DNA of 64,000 nt from assembly GCF_006385675.1 (NCBI RefSeq), contig NZ_VFRR01000004.1, forward strand, positions 1 to 64,000, in the 5' to 3' direction. Made by a program: the position numbers and the translations under genes. The notes beneath the pieces were generated by a model, which saw only the letters and a program-made list of their open reading frames with translations, did not search any database and was not told the DNA's origin. Below, piece by piece: positions 36,725 through 46,643 of the stretch. Each line of letters opens with the position of its first letter. The stretch's first letter is position 1. The DNA comes from Maribrevibacterium harenarium (GTDB lineage: Bacteria; Pseudomonadota; Gammaproteobacteria; Pseudomonadales; Marinomonadaceae).

Positions 36725-38299
36725 ATGAAGCATTTCCTTTGGCAAGCGCCCACTTGGTTGGGCGCTTTGATTTATTTAGGTGGCGTGTTTGCAGCACTGG
36801 TTGCCTTGTTGTTACAGGCTACTCCTTCCGATTGGGGGCTTTCCTTAACTCAATCCTATCTGTGGCGTTTAATTCAGTTTTCTTTTACCCAGGCGTTACT
36901 GAGTGCCTTGCTGAGTATTGTGCTCGCCATTCCGGTCATCTCCGCCCTATATCATAATCAATTCTTGGGGCGGCGCTGGTTGCTCAACCTGTTCGCTGTG
37001 TCCATTGTTGTTCCAACCATAGTGGCGATTCTTGGGATAGTAATCGTCTATGGACGCCAAGGCTGGTTTACCAGTCTATTTGGTTTTCATTTTCCGCTTT
37101 ATGGGCTTGGTGGAATTTTATTGGCCCATGTGTTTTTCAATCTGCCTTTGGTAGTACGGTTGGGGCTTCAGGTGTATGGCCTGATTCCCGATGGTCAATG
37201 GCGCCTTGCAACCCAGCTTGGTTTGAATCGATGGCAAGCGTTTCGAGTGATAGAGTGGCCTTATTTGCGCCGCTCTTTGCCGGGTACGTTTTTGCTGGTG
37301 TTTTTGCTGTGTTTCTCAAGCTTTGCTGTGGTGCTTAGTCTCGGTGGGGGGCCAAAAAGTAGCACCTTAGAAGTTGCTATTTACCAAGCTTTGCGTTTTG
37401 AATTTGACCTTAGTAAAGCCAGTTTCTTGGCCTTGTTGCAGGTGTCTATCTGCCTAGCCCTAGGGGGATTTGTATTTCGCTATATCCAACCTTTACAACA
37501 GGATGCCAGTTTGTATCGTGGTGCGCCTCAACTACGCCGGAGAAAACGTGACTTTGTCGTGGATTTGGGTAGCTTAATGCTTGCAGCTGTCTGGATAGTG
37601 CCACCATTTGTGGCGGTGTTAACGCCGATTTGGAGTGCTGAATTTCTGGTTGCACTAGCAAGTCCGGGTCTCTGGCAGGCCACCTTGGTATCGTTGCAGG
37701 TAGCAATACCCTCCGGTTTGCTTTCATTGATGATGGCTCTCAGTTTGGTGAGTTTGGCGAGAGGTTTCTTGTATTTGGGCTGTTCCCGTGTAATGCGCTA
37801 TTTGGAACAGTCGGCAAACCTAGTGCTGATGTTACCGGGCTTGGTGTTGGCTACTGGACTGTTTTTGTTGCTGCGTCATACCGGAGGTGGGATAAATAAT
37901 GCCTACTGGGTGGTGGTTTGGGTGAATGCTGTGATGGCGTTGCCGTTTGTGGTGAGAGCGATAGCGCCTGCCATGCTCCAGCAGCAACAGCGTTATGGTC
38001 ATCTTTATGAGCAATACGCCATTTTGGGTTGGATTCGTTTTAAGCTTGAATGGTCAGCTATTAGAAAAGCGCTAGCTCAAGGATTGGCCTATGCGGTGTT
38101 GCTAAGTTTAGGGGATCTTGGTGTGGTAGCCTTGTTTGGTTCCCAAGGCTTAGAGACCTTGCCACTCTACTTATACCGCTTAATCGGTAGCTATCGCGTC
38201 GAGCAGGGCAGTAGTGTTGCTGTGGTATTGGTATTGCTTTGTGTAGCATTGTTTTTTCTTATTACCCGCTGCGTAGGAGGGCGCGATGTTACAAATTGA
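36725..38299 (+). CDS. thiP: Thiamine ABC transporter, permease
   Basis: A 524-residue double-length permease with two homologous six-helix blocks, which is the ThiP organisation. Each half carries an ABC permease EAA loop: WRLATQLGLNRWQAFRVIEWP near 158-178 and YAILGWIRFKLEWSAIRKAL near 430-449. It forms the channel for thiamine in the inner membrane. It follows thiB by 16 bases and overlaps thiQ by 14. Confidence 0.93.
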   Translation: MKHFLWQAPTWLGALIYLGGVFAALVALLLQATPSDWGLSLTQSYLWRLIQFSFTQALLSALLSIVLAIPVISALYHNQFLGRRWLLNLFAVSIVVPTIVAILGIVIVYGRQGWFTSLFGFHFPLYGLGGILLAHVFFNLPLVVRLGLQVYGLIPDGQWRLATQLGLNRWQAFRVIEWPYLRRSLPGTFLLVFLLCFSSFAVVLSLGGGPKSSTLEVAIYQALRFEFDLSKASFLALLQVSICLALGGFVFRYIQPLQQDASLYRGAPQLRRRKRDFVVDLGSLMLAAVWIVPPFVAVLTPIWSAEFLVALASPGLWQATLVSLQVAIPSGLLSLMMALSLVSLARGFLYLGCSRVMRYLEQSANLVLMLPGLVLATGLFLLLRHTGGGINNAYWVVVWVNAVMALPFVVRAIAPAMLQQQQRYGHLYEQYAILGWIRFKLEWSAIRKALAQGLAYAVLLSLGDLGVVALFGSQGLETLPLYLYRLIGSYRVEQGSSVAVVLVLLCVALFFLITRCVGGRDVTN

Positions 38300-38909
38300 T
38301 ATGAAATACCAGTGGCGTGATTTCGTTGCCGATTATCAAGTTAGTTTTTCTACCGGTATGCACTGTATTGTAGGGGCAAGTGGTGGCGGTAAGAGTACTT
38401 TGCTCGCTCTATTGGGGGGGTACCTGCGCGGCGAGGGTAAGGTAACTTATAACGGTGCGCAACTGGAACATCTAGCTCCCTATGAGCGTCCTATGACTAC
38501 CTTGTTCCAAAGTGACAACTTGTTTCCACAGTTGACTGTCTGGGACAACGTGGCAATTGGCGTTGCGCCAAATCGTAAACTCGACTCCGAGCAGCATCAG
38601 AAAGTGTTGTTTTCGTTAGCTCAAGTTGGTCTTGAAGGATTCAAAGATAAGTTGCCCCATACGCTGTCTGGGGGGCAGGCGCAGCGGGTCGCCATTGCTC
38701 GTACGTTGGTGCGTAATGCCCCAATTCTATTATTGGACGAGCCCTTTAGTGCATTGGACCCTGATCTGCGTGAGGCCATGTTGCGGCTGATTCAGGAGCT
38801 AACGCTAGCGAATGACTGGACAACCTTGATGGTGACCCATCAACCTTATGAAGCTCAACAGCTGGAAGCGAGGGTGGTAAATGTTAATGCTGGTCGCATT
38901 TGTGAATAA
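38286..38909 (+). CDS. thiQ: Thiamine ABC transporter, ATP-binding protein
   Basis: A 207-residue ATPase with Walker A GASGGGKST near residues 33-41, Q-loop LFQSDNLFP, signature LSGGQAQRVAIART, Walker B ILLLDEPFSALDPD and H-loop THQPYEAQ. The short length and the sequence YERPMTTLFQSDNLFPQLT identify ThiQ. It energises uptake through ThiP. Last gene of the riboswitch-controlled operon. Confidence 0.94.
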   Translation: MLQIDMKYQWRDFVADYQVSFSTGMHCIVGASGGGKSTLLALLGGYLRGEGKVTYNGAQLEHLAPYERPMTTLFQSDNLFPQLTVWDNVAIGVAPNRKLDSEQHQKVLFSLAQVGLEGFKDKLPHTLSGGQAQRVAIARTLVRNAPILLLDEPFSALDPDLREAMLRLIQELTLANDWTTLMVTHQPYEAQQLEARVVNVNAGRICE

Positions 38910-39031
38910 TGCGCTTTGCTTGTCTTCAAGTGCGTAAAAGTCCTTTGAAATAGACCTTTTTGCTATGTTCACCGGCATGCTTTGGCGGCATCATTGCCGA
39001 ATCCAAGTTTCATGCAATAGGGTTATCTAGA

Positions 39032-39907
39032 TTGAGTGATGTTTACTTAGTAAAAAAAGGGATTTATGCCACCCTTTCTTATGCACTGGTGATGTCTGTT
39101 ACCGCAGTCGGGGCTAAGCAAGTGCAAACAGAGCTGGCGGTTCCGGTGTTGGTTTTTTGGCAAAGTTTATTTTGTTGCTTGGTGCTGTTGCCTCAGATGT
39201 GGGGGAAGTGGGAAAGACGCACGTTGGCAGTGGTGAAAATACATTTTTTACGCAGCTTAGGTGGCTTTTTAGGTTTTCTATTCTATTACTGGGCTTTGAA
39301 TCACATTCCCCTGGTCGAGGCTTCGTTATTGCGCGCTTGTGCTCCGTTATGTGTGCCATTCGTGGTGCTTATTATGCATCGAACCATGATCCCTAAAGCC
39401 CGTTGGATACCTCTGTTTGTGGGGTTTGTCGGTGTTGGGTTAGTCATTCAGCCAACGCCGGATCATTTCAATCCTTGGCATCTAGTCGGGCTTTTGTCGG
39501 CAGTTGGTTTGGCGTTCTCTATGGTGACGACACGGATGCTGAGTAATCATGTGTCGGGTCAAGAGACCATGCTCATTTATTTTGCCATTTCTGCGCTCCT
39601 ATCGGCAGTGCTGTCTCTAGTTCAAGGTGAGACATTGTCGCTACCAGCAAGCACCTGGGGGTGGGTGTTGTTAGTTGGCGCAACACTGTATATCGGAATG
39701 TATCTCTATACCTTGGCATACACCTATGCACCCGCCTCTGTGGTATCGCCGGTAAGTTATGTTGGAATCGTTTTTAGTGGGTTTTGGGGATGGATGATCT
39801 GGGGGCACGTGCCGGATTGGTTAGCAATTACTGGAACGGGGTTGATTTTTGCGAGTGTGCTGTTGAGTGCTCGTTTGGCTCGCAATCGTACGCCAACTTC
39901 TGGCTAG
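39032..39907 (+). CDS. EamA/DMT family permease
   Basis: A ten-helix drug/metabolite transporter protein of about 291 residues, with two EamA repeats: the first has LRSLGGFLGFLFYYWALNHIPL split over helices three and four, the second LGATLYIGMYLYTLAYTYAPAS-like sequence near the end. Substrate unknown. The start is uncertain: the frame is open to ATG 38960, but the family N-terminus fits TTG 39032, which has AGGG upstream at a long distance. It is a single gene between thiQ and rpsF. Confidence 0.78.
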   Translation: MSDVYLVKKGIYATLSYALVMSVTAVGAKQVQTELAVPVLVFWQSLFCCLVLLPQMWGKWERRTLAVVKIHFLRSLGGFLGFLFYYWALNHIPLVEASLLRACAPLCVPFVVLIMHRTMIPKARWIPLFVGFVGVGLVIQPTPDHFNPWHLVGLLSAVGLAFSMVTTRMLSNHVSGQETMLIYFAISALLSAVLSLVQGETLSLPASTWGWVLLVGATLYIGMYLYTLAYTYAPASVVSPVSYVGIVFSGFWGWMIWGHVPDWLAITGTGLIFASVLLSARLARNRTPTSG

Positions 39908-39935
39908 AATTAGATAAGATAATGATTGTCTGGGC

Positions 39936-39964
39936 TAGGTTAATGGGAAAGCTTGGTATATAAT
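39936..39964 (+). promoter_or_regulatory. Probable sigma-70 promoter for the rpsF operon
   Basis: A consensus -10 TATAAT (39959-39964) lies 83 bases before the rpsF start. The -35 at 17-base spacing reads TAGGTT, a weak match. GC-rich sequence follows the -10, as in growth-regulated promoters. Confidence 0.45.
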
Positions 39965-40046
39965 GCGCGTCCCCGTATTTGAATACTCCTTGTCTCACAG
40001 CTTATGCGGGGAAAGCGCGGAGACTAAGAACCCATAAGGAGCAATA

Positions 40047-40451
40047 ATGCGTCATTATGAAATCGTGTTTCTGGTACACCCAGATCAAAGCGAACAAGTT
40101 CCAGCAATGGTTGAGCGTTACACCAACCTAATCACTGAAGATGGTGGTAAAGTGCACCGTTTAGAAGACTGGGGCCGTCGCCAACTAGCTTACCCAATCA
40201 ACAAAATTCACAAAGCTCACTATGTTCTTATGAACATCGAAGCTTCTGAAGGCGTTATGGCTGAGCTAAGCGATACCTTCCGTTACAACGATGCCATCAT
40301 CCGTAACCTAGTTATTCGCCGTAAAGAAGCAGTTACTGAAGTTTCTCCAATCAAAGCGGCTGAAAGCCGTGAAGAGCGTCGCTCTGCTCCTCAGCGTGAA
40401 GAGCGCAATGAGAGAGTAGAAGAGTCTGCTGAAGACAATTCTGAAGATTAA
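40047..40451 (+). CDS. rpsF: 30S ribosomal protein S6
   Basis: A 134-residue bS6. [33 protein letters not shown] and HYVLMN are hallmark. The charged C-terminal tail ([14 protein letters not shown]...) is the site where E. coli S6 is modified by RimK. It binds S18 in the small-subunit platform, and its gene leads the operon rpsF-rpsR-membrane protein-rplI. The ribosome site AAGGAG lies just before the start. Confidence 0.98.
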   Translation: MRHYEIVFLVHPDQSEQVPAMVERYTNLITEDGGKVHRLEDWGRRQLAYPINKIHKAHYVLMNIEASEGVMAELSDTFRYNDAIIRNLVIRRKEAVTEVSPIKAAESREERRSAPQREERNERVEESAEDNSED

Positions 40452-40472
40452 TTGGTAGATTAGGAGATATTC

Positions 40473-40703
40473 ATGGCTCGTTTTTTCCGTCGTCGTAAAT
40501 TCTGTCGTTTCAGCGCAGAAGGCGTCAAAGAGATCGATTACAAAGATCTAGATACCCTAAAAGGTTACATCACTGAAACTGGTAAAATCGTACCTAGCCG
40601 TATCACTGGCACACGTGCGCGTTACCAGCGTCAGCTAGCGACTGCGATCAAACGCGCTCGCTACATCGCTTTGTTGCCTTACACTGACGGTCACTTCAAC
40701 TAA
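40473..40703 (+). CDS. rpsR: 30S ribosomal protein S18
   Basis: A 76-residue bS18 with [21 protein letters not shown] at the N-terminus and [19 protein letters not shown], both nearly invariant. It forms a heterodimer with S6. It follows rpsF by 21 bases; priB, which enterobacteria carry between the two, is absent. Confidence 0.98.
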   Translation: MARFFRRRKFCRFSAEGVKEIDYKDLDTLKGYITETGKIVPSRITGTRARYQRQLATAIKRARYIALLPYTDGHFN

Positions 40704-40722
40704 GAGTGATTGACGCACACCA

Positions 40723-41571
40723 ATGAGCGGATTAGCTAACTGGGTAATACAAAATCGTCGCAATGCGATCATCGCTGTTGCGGGTTTTAGTCTAATACCT
40801 TTGATGTTTTGGTTAGCTGCAGCTGTGCTTGGTTTGGTTGTGCTGCGTAAGGGTATACAAGCGGGAATACCGGTACTCGCTTGGGGGGCTTTGCCAGCAT
40901 TCGTGCTCTGGGTCGCCCAAGGTGATGCTACAGCCTTAATTGTGCTGATTAATATTGCAATACTCGCTCAGGTGCTACGCCAAAAGATCTCGTGGGCTTG
41001 GGTGTTGTTTTCCGCTGCTTTGCTAGCATGTGGTTTGTCGCTTATCCAGCCTTGGCTTATGGCTGATTTACTGGATATGATCGCGCAGTTAGTTTTGCGC
41101 GTGTTGGATGCTAACGGTGTTGAGGCGATGCCCTCGAAAGAGGTGATCATAACTCAAGCTGTCATCGCGGTGTCCGTATTACAAGCCTACATTGCCGTAG
41201 CGGCGTTATTGTTATCACGACGTTGGCAGGCCAAGTTGTTTAATCCTGGCGGCCTTCGGCAAGAGTTCCTTACTTTGCGCTTACCTACTGTTATGGCGCT
41301 TGTGTTAGGAGCTATGGTCATTGTTGGTGAATCAACTACCGGGTCGTTAGAAATATTGGCCCGAGCTAGTGCACCGGCTTTAGTGGTAGCAGGTCTTGCA
41401 GTAGTACATGGTATTTTGGCGAAAACAAATTTTGGGATGATTGGGCTGGTTGGTTTTTACCTGCTAGGTATGGTGTTCGGAGTGATTTTCACAAACTTAC
41501 TTATCGCTCTAGCGATGATTGACAGTTTTGTAGATATCCGAGCGCGCCTGCAGAAGAACGAGTCCAATTAA
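40723..41571 (+). CDS. Conserved membrane protein of the rpsR-rplI operon (DUF2232-like)
   Basis: A 282-residue protein with eight or so transmembrane helices. It shows the placement (between rpsR and rplI) and general appearance of the DUF2232-like proteins found at this point in Pseudomonas and relatives. No catalytic motif is visible and the function is unknown. Starts 20 bases after rpsR and ends 33 bases before rplI, so it is cotranscribed with ribosomal genes. Confidence 0.75.
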   Translation: MSGLANWVIQNRRNAIIAVAGFSLIPLMFWLAAAVLGLVVLRKGIQAGIPVLAWGALPAFVLWVAQGDATALIVLINIAILAQVLRQKISWAWVLFSAALLACGLSLIQPWLMADLLDMIAQLVLRVLDANGVEAMPSKEVIITQAVIAVSVLQAYIAVAALLLSRRWQAKLFNPGGLRQEFLTLRLPTVMALVLGAMVIVGESTTGSLEILARASAPALVVAGLAVVHGILAKTNFGMIGLVGFYLLGMVFGVIFTNLLIALAMIDSFVDIRARLQKNESN

Positions 41572-41603
41572 AAAGCTAGATTATTTAATTAGAGGTGATC
41601 GAG

Positions 41604-42050
41604 ATGGAAGTTATTCTACTCGACAAAGTTGGTAAACTAGGCGGTATCGGTGACGTTGTTGCTGTTAAACCAGGTTTTGCTCGCAACTTTTTGATTCCAA
41701 ACAAAAAAGCGGTAATGGCTACTAAAGCTAACCTTGCTTCTTTCGAAGAACGTCGTGCGGAGCTTGAAGCTCAAGCTGCAGAGCGTAAAGCAGCTGCAGA
41801 AACACGTGCACAGTCTTTGGAAGGCAAAGTAGTGACTATCTCTGCAAACGCAGGTGATGAAGGTAAGCTATTTGGTTCTATCGGTACTCGTGACATCGCT
41901 GATGCGATCACTGCTGCCGGTGTTGAAGTTGAGAAATCTGAAGTTCGTCTTCCAGAAGGAGCGCTACGTAATACTGGCGCATTCGAAGTAGACATTCAGC
42001 TTCACCCAGAAGTTACTGCTGTTGTTACTGTTGAGGTTGTTGCTGCCTAA
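41604..42050 (+). CDS. rplI: 50S ribosomal protein L9
   Basis: A 148-residue bL9. [19 protein letters not shown] and [15 protein letters not shown] identify it; a helix rich in Ala and Glu links the two RNA-binding ends, followed by [14 protein letters not shown]. The ATG at 41604 is preceded by AGAGGTG at 41591-41597; an in-frame GTG three codons before lies inside that ribosome site and is unlikely. A terminator follows, separating it from dnaB. Confidence 0.98.
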   Translation: MEVILLDKVGKLGGIGDVVAVKPGFARNFLIPNKKAVMATKANLASFEERRAELEAQAAERKAAAETRAQSLEGKVVTISANAGDEGKLFGSIGTRDIADAITAAGVEVEKSEVRLPEGALRNTGAFEVDIQLHPEVTAVVTVEVVAA

Positions 42051-42074
42051 TCGCACAACGACTTAGATGGTCAA

Positions 42075-42107
42075 AAAGGCAGGTTTCCTCGCGGATACCT
42101 GCCTTTT
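42075..42107 (+). terminator. Intrinsic terminator after rplI
   Basis: AAAGGCAGGT and ACCTGCCTTT form a 10-bp stem with a 12-base loop, followed by T-rich sequence. It ends the rpsF operon. Confidence 0.85.
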
Positions 42108-42191
42108 GCGTTTTTGGGCATCTATCTGGCTTAAATGAGTATGCTAAGCTAACGCCTCCACCGTCATACTGTCCGAACTAGGAAGAATCCC

Positions 42192-43568
42192 GTGCAAGTT
42201 GAAGATAAAGAAGTCTCAAACTTAAAACTCCCTCCTTATTCCATAGAAGCTGAACGCTCCGTAATTGGCGGTCTAATGCTGGACCCTCAGGCCTGGGATA
42301 AAGTATCGGAGATTGTTGTTGCCGATGATTTTTATCGTCCCGAGCATAAGTTGATTTTTGCTGTTGTTGCTCGATTGGCGGATGAATCAGAGCCGATTGA
42401 TGTGGTGACGATCAGTGAGCGCTTAGATAAACGTGGGGAACTAGACAATATTGGTGGTGTGGCTTATCTGATCGAAGTGTCAGAAGCAACTCCCAGTGCG
42501 GCAAACATTGCTTCCTATGCGGATATTGTCCGTGAGCGCTCTTTGCTAAGACGTTTGATCTCAACCACCAACGAAATTACGCAAAGGGCGTTTCATCCAG
42601 AGGGTCTATCGGCAGCAGAAGTGCTAGATGAGGCTGAGCGGAAAATTTTCCAAATCGCCGAAGGTGGGGATAAAAAAGGTGGTCCGCGTATCGTGTCGGA
42701 CATCCTCAGTGCCACCGTCGATAAAATTGATGAGCTGTATCACAAGGAAGGTGCCATTACCGGGTTAAGTACCGGTTTTACCGATCTAGATGCCATGACT
42801 TCCGGCCTACAGCCAGCGGATCTCGTTATTGTGGCTGGTCGTCCTTCCATGGGTAAGACCACGTTTGCGATGAACTTGGTCGAAAACGCCGCCATGATTA
42901 GCGATTTGCCAGTCATCGTATTCAGTTTGGAAATGCCAGCTGAACAGTTGATGATGCGTATGCTGTCTTCCCTAGGTCGAATTGATCAGACGAGGATGCG
43001 TTCCGGTCAGCTTATCCAAGAAGATTGGGATAAGTTGATGTCGGCAGTCAAAATGCTGAAAGATCGGAAGTTATTCATAGACGATACCGGCGGTATTAGT
43101 CCTACGGAAATGCGCTCGCGAGTACGACGTATTGCTCGAGAGCATGGTGGCGTGGCGTTAGTCATGGTCGACTATTTGCAGTTGATGCAAATTCCCGGTT
43201 TTAGCGAAGGACGAACCAATGAGATTTCGGAAATATCCCGCTCATTGAAAGCAATAGCCAAGGAAATGAACTGTCCGATGATCGCGTTATCCCAGTTGAA
43301 CCGGAGTTTGGAGAATCGTCCGAATAAGCGCCCGGTCAACTCTGATTTGCGTGAATCTGGTGCGATTGAGCAAGATGCGGACGTGATCTCGTTTGTATAT
43401 CGCGACGAGGTGTACCACGAAGATACGCCTCACAAGGGCATCGCGGAAATTATTATTGGTAAGCAGCGTAACGGTCCTATCGGTACCTGTCGCTTGGCCT
43501 TTATCGGGAAATATACCCGTTTTGAAGACTTGGCGCCCGATGCCTACCGGGATTTTGTTGATGAATAA
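42192..43568 (+). CDS. dnaB: Replicative DNA helicase DnaB
   Basis: A 458-residue hexameric helicase. The N-terminal domain begins LKLPPYSIEAERSVIGGLM; the RecA-like domain has Walker A AGRPSMGKTTFAMN near 217-230, Walker B VMVDYLQLM near 327 and ALSQLNRSLE, followed by SDLRESGAIEQDADVI. It unwinds the parental duplex at the replication fork. GTG start at 42192 with GGAAGAA upstream. No intein is present. Confidence 0.97.
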   Translation: MQVEDKEVSNLKLPPYSIEAERSVIGGLMLDPQAWDKVSEIVVADDFYRPEHKLIFAVVARLADESEPIDVVTISERLDKRGELDNIGGVAYLIEVSEATPSAANIASYADIVRERSLLRRLISTTNEITQRAFHPEGLSAAEVLDEAERKIFQIAEGGDKKGGPRIVSDILSATVDKIDELYHKEGAITGLSTGFTDLDAMTSGLQPADLVIVAGRPSMGKTTFAMNLVENAAMISDLPVIVFSLEMPAEQLMMRMLSSLGRIDQTRMRSGQLIQEDWDKLMSAVKMLKDRKLFIDDTGGISPTEMRSRVRRIAREHGGVALVMVDYLQLMQIPGFSEGRTNEISEISRSLKAIAKEMNCPMIALSQLNRSLENRPNKRPVNSDLRESGAIEQDADVISFVYRDEVYHEDTPHKGIAEIIIGKQRNGPIGTCRLAFIGKYTRFEDLAPDAYRDFVDE

Positions 43569-43659
43569 TCGTGTTAGTACTCTGGGGTGCTTTGCCAATT
43601 TGGGACAAATTGGTTTAAAGTTTGCCTATTAGAAAAAATTATTGAGTCGAGAGAAGACA

Positions 43660-45222
43660 ATGCGCAAGATGTCGGCAACCAATCGGGAAAATGATTTTCC
43701 TGAAGATTATGTGTTGGTTTCCAGTACGGATGTAAAAGGGCGAATCACTTTTGTTAATGAAGTGTTCTGTGAAGTTGCGGGTTTTGATGAATCAGATCTG
43801 ATCGGCGCCCCCCACAACTTAATACGTCACCCTGATGTTCCTCCTGCGGTGTTTGCCGACATGTGGCAGAACCTGAAAGCTGGCCGAAGTTGGATGGGCA
43901 TCGTTAAGAATCGCTGTCACAATGGCGATCACTACTGGGTAAGTGCCCATGTTAGCCCTTTGTTTGATAATGGTAAGATCATCGGCTATGAGTCCGTGCG
44001 CCGTAAAGCGACACCAGCGGAAAAGGTCCATGCACAAGCATTGTACGATCGTATTAACTCCGGCAAGTCTGCTATTCCAAGAACGACGCAACTCCATTCC
44101 CTAGTGCTACAGCAGATTTGGCTTAATTGGCTGCTTTATTTAGCCTTGGGTGGCGCTGGGATTTATTTGACGCAATCCATCTGGTCTACAGTTGCGGTTG
44201 TTACCATGGTGTTGGGGATTTATTTGACACATACCCAGCGGAATTCCTTGGTAGCTACTCTCAATGCATTGCCGGTAGAGGCACATAACCCGATCGGTCA
44301 ATATTTATACTGCAAAACCATTGGCCCCCATGCGGCGATTCGTTTTGCGCAAATTCACAAAGAAGCCGCGGCCAATACTTTTCGTTATCGCCTGGCTGCT
44401 AGCTCTCACAAATTGGAGTCGAGAGCGTTGCAAGCGAAAGATAATGTGACCGTAAACTTAGAGAACTTCAACCAGCAGCGTGATACTTTCCGGTCGGTGG
44501 TATCCGCTAGCGCTCAGTTACAAGCGAGTGTGCAACAAATATCTACCAGTATCAGCATTACTGCCCAAGACGCGGAGTCAGTAGAGCAACAAACCAAAGC
44601 TAGCCAAACACTTGCAGAAAGTACGGGTTTGACTATGCGTAAGGTTTATGAAGAAGTTAATGCGGCAAAAATGGTGGTGGATGTGCTGGCGAAGCAGAGC
44701 GATGAAATCACCCAGTTGGTCGATTCAATTAGTGGAATAGCAGAGCAAACGAACTTATTGGCACTCAATGCAGCAATTGAATCAGCCCGTGCCGGCGAGG
44801 CTGGACGTGGTTTTGCGGTGGTTGCAGATGAGGTTCGAGCTCTGGCAATCCGCACCCAAGATGCTACCCAAAAAATCAATGAGACGACGGAATCCTTGAA
44901 GCAAAATACGTCATCTGTGTTAGCCGCCATTGAACAGGGTGCCCAAGTCGCTGATGAAGGGGTGCAAAAAGTAACCAAGGTTGCGGAGAATATGGCCGCG
45001 ATTGAAGCGGCAATTCGCCATGTTGCAGAACTTACGAGCCAAATAAATCAGGCCACTACAGAGCAGGCGAAGGTAGCTAATGATTTGAATGAACAGATGC
45101 AACTGGTGGATGAGCTGAGTCTAGCCAGCATTGAACGGGCGGAACATATCGTGACCAGTATCGCGCATATCGAAGAAGAAGCTTACGAACAAGGTAATCT
45201 TGCTGAACGAATGAAAGCCTAA
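43660..45222 (+). CDS. PAS-domain chemoreceptor, Aer-like
   Basis: A 520-residue receptor with no periplasmic domain. An N-terminal PAS fold (about residues 15-125) has [35 protein letters not shown] and [12 protein letters not shown], the pattern of Aer-type FAD-binding PAS domains. A hydrophobic hairpin (about 155-195) anchors it, and the signalling coiled coil carries [19 protein letters not shown]. It probably mediates energy or oxygen taxis. ATG 43660 is preferred (AGAGAAG ahead); an in-frame TTG lies six codons earlier. Confidence 0.88.
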   Translation: MRKMSATNRENDFPEDYVLVSSTDVKGRITFVNEVFCEVAGFDESDLIGAPHNLIRHPDVPPAVFADMWQNLKAGRSWMGIVKNRCHNGDHYWVSAHVSPLFDNGKIIGYESVRRKATPAEKVHAQALYDRINSGKSAIPRTTQLHSLVLQQIWLNWLLYLALGGAGIYLTQSIWSTVAVVTMVLGIYLTHTQRNSLVATLNALPVEAHNPIGQYLYCKTIGPHAAIRFAQIHKEAAANTFRYRLAASSHKLESRALQAKDNVTVNLENFNQQRDTFRSVVSASAQLQASVQQISTSISITAQDAESVEQQTKASQTLAESTGLTMRKVYEEVNAAKMVVDVLAKQSDEITQLVDSISGIAEQTNLLALNAAIESARAGEAGRGFAVVADEVRALAIRTQDATQKINETTESLKQNTSSVLAAIEQGAQVADEGVQKVTKVAENMAAIEAAIRHVAELTSQINQATTEQAKVANDLNEQMQLVDELSLASIERAEHIVTSIAHIEEEAYEQGNLAERMKA

Positions 45223-45238
45223 TCCGTCGCGTTTGCGA

Positions 45239-45264
45239 GGTGGTTCTGAAGTCCCAGAACCACC
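45239..45264. terminator. Bidirectional terminator between chemoreceptor and bioA
   Basis: GGTGGTTCTG and CAGAACCACC form a perfect 10-bp stem between the two convergent genes. The tails are only moderately T-rich. Confidence 0.65.
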
Positions 45265-45275
45265 GCCTTTGCTTT

Positions 45276-46565
45276 CTATAAATCGCTTACAACCTTAAAA
45301 ATGCCTTCCGCGAGCTGCGTTATTTCTCTCTCCGTTAAAATATAAGGTGGCATTAGGTAAACCAGTTTCCCAAATGGTCTGACCCAAATTCCTTGCTCCA
45401 CAAAGCGGGGTTGGATGGCTTTCTGGTCAACGGCTTCATGTAACTCAACCACACCGATTGCACCTAAGCATCGTACCTCTTTTACTTGCGGTAGTGTCTG
45501 GCATGGCTTCAGTGCTCTGGTTAGCCAACTTTCCATGAGATTCACTTTCTTTAAAACATTTTCTGTTTCAAGCAGGCTTAAGCTGGCATTGGCTGCGCTG
45601 CAAGCTAACGGGTTAGCCATGAAAGTGGGGCCATGCATAAAAACGCCACCATTTTCACTGATTCCCAATGCTACTCTATCGTTAGTTAGTGTGGCTGCCA
45701 GGGTGATATAGCCGCCGGTAAGGGCTTTACCCAAACACATAATATCTGGCTCTATCTGGCAATGATTGGTAGCGAAGAGTTTGCCAGTGCGTCCAAAGCC
45801 AGTGGCAATTTCATCGAAAATAAGTAACAGATCAAATTCGTCACAGAGTGCTCTAAAGGCATCTAGATAGGCTGGGTTATAAAAACGCATACCGCCCGCA
45901 TTTTGCACGACTGGCTCGATGATTAGCCCTGCCAATTCCTGATAATGCTGTTCGCACAGTTGCCTTACCGCTTGTAGATAATGTTCATCGACAGGGGTAT
46001 CGAATCCGGTTGGCGGTGCCGGCATAAAATGCTGCGGAATCAATGCATTATTAAATAGGCTATGCATGCCATTCACCGGATCACAAACCGACATGGCGGC
46101 GAAGGTGTCTCCATGATAACCACTTCTGGGAGTTAGGAAGCGTTGTTTACTCGGCGCACCCTGACTATGCCAATACTGGATAGCCATTTTTAATGCCACT
46201 TCTACGGACACGGAGCCAGAGTCAGAAAAAAAACATCGGGTGAGTGTTTGTGGTGTGATGGAAACCAGTTTCTGCGCTAGTTCAATAGCTGGCTTGTGGG
46301 TAAAACCACCGAACATCACATGAGCAAAGTGTTGCAACTGCTCTTGAATGGCTTGATTGATGGTTGGGTGATTGTAGCCATGAATAACGCTCCACCAGGA
46401 GGACATGCCATCGATGAGTTGTTCCCCGGTGGCCAAGGTAATGGTACTGCCCTCGGCACGCTCTACTAAAAAATGGGGTGCGGGATGAGTCATCGAAGTA
46501 TAAGGGTGCCAGAGTAACTGTTTATCCAGCTCTATGAGTTGGTTGGTTGATAGGGGGGTAGACAT
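45276..46565 (-). CDS. bioA: Adenosylmethionine-8-amino-7-oxononanoate aminotransferase
   Basis: A 429-residue class III PLP aminotransferase making 7,8-diaminopelargonic acid in biotin synthesis with SAM as amino donor. HPYTSMTHPAP near residue 16, DGMSSWWSVIHGYNHP near 49, IFDEIATGFGRTG near 246, the PLP lysine in CLGKALTGGYITLA and HGPTFMANPLACSAA are BioA-specific. It is on the opposite strand from bioBFHCD, separated by comF. Confidence 0.95.
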   Translation of the reverse strand: MSTPLSTNQLIELDKQLLWHPYTSMTHPAPHFLVERAEGSTITLATGEQLIDGMSSWWSVIHGYNHPTINQAIQEQLQHFAHVMFGGFTHKPAIELAQKLVSITPQTLTRCFFSDSGSVSVEVALKMAIQYWHSQGAPSKQRFLTPRSGYHGDTFAAMSVCDPVNGMHSLFNNALIPQHFMPAPPTGFDTPVDEHYLQAVRQLCEQHYQELAGLIIEPVVQNAGGMRFYNPAYLDAFRALCDEFDLLLIFDEIATGFGRTGKLFATNHCQIEPDIMCLGKALTGGYITLAATLTNDRVALGISENGGVFMHGPTFMANPLACSAANASLSLLETENVLKKVNLMESWLTRALKPCQTLPQVKEVRCLGAIGVVELHEAVDQKAIQPRFVEQGIWVRPFGKLVYLMPPYILTEREITQLAEGIFKVVSDL

Positions 46566-46643
46566 GTGGCTTCCTAAGTTTAGCGGTGATTCTTGCAGCT
46601 TTCGCTCGGCATACTAGCGAATCAGTACCGGAGATGCCAGTTT

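Noticed and set aside
38930-38970. Hairpin with a T-run after thiQ
   Set aside because: The possible stem (AAAAGTC with GACCTTTT) has a bulge and is weak.
43595-43613. CCAATTT/AAATTGG hairpin between dnaB and the PAS chemoreceptor
   Set aside because: The stem is AT-rich with no T-tract, so I did not call it a terminator.
46566-46643. BirA operator ahead of bioA
   Set aside because: No GTAAAC/GTTTAC half-site pair is visible in the short gap.
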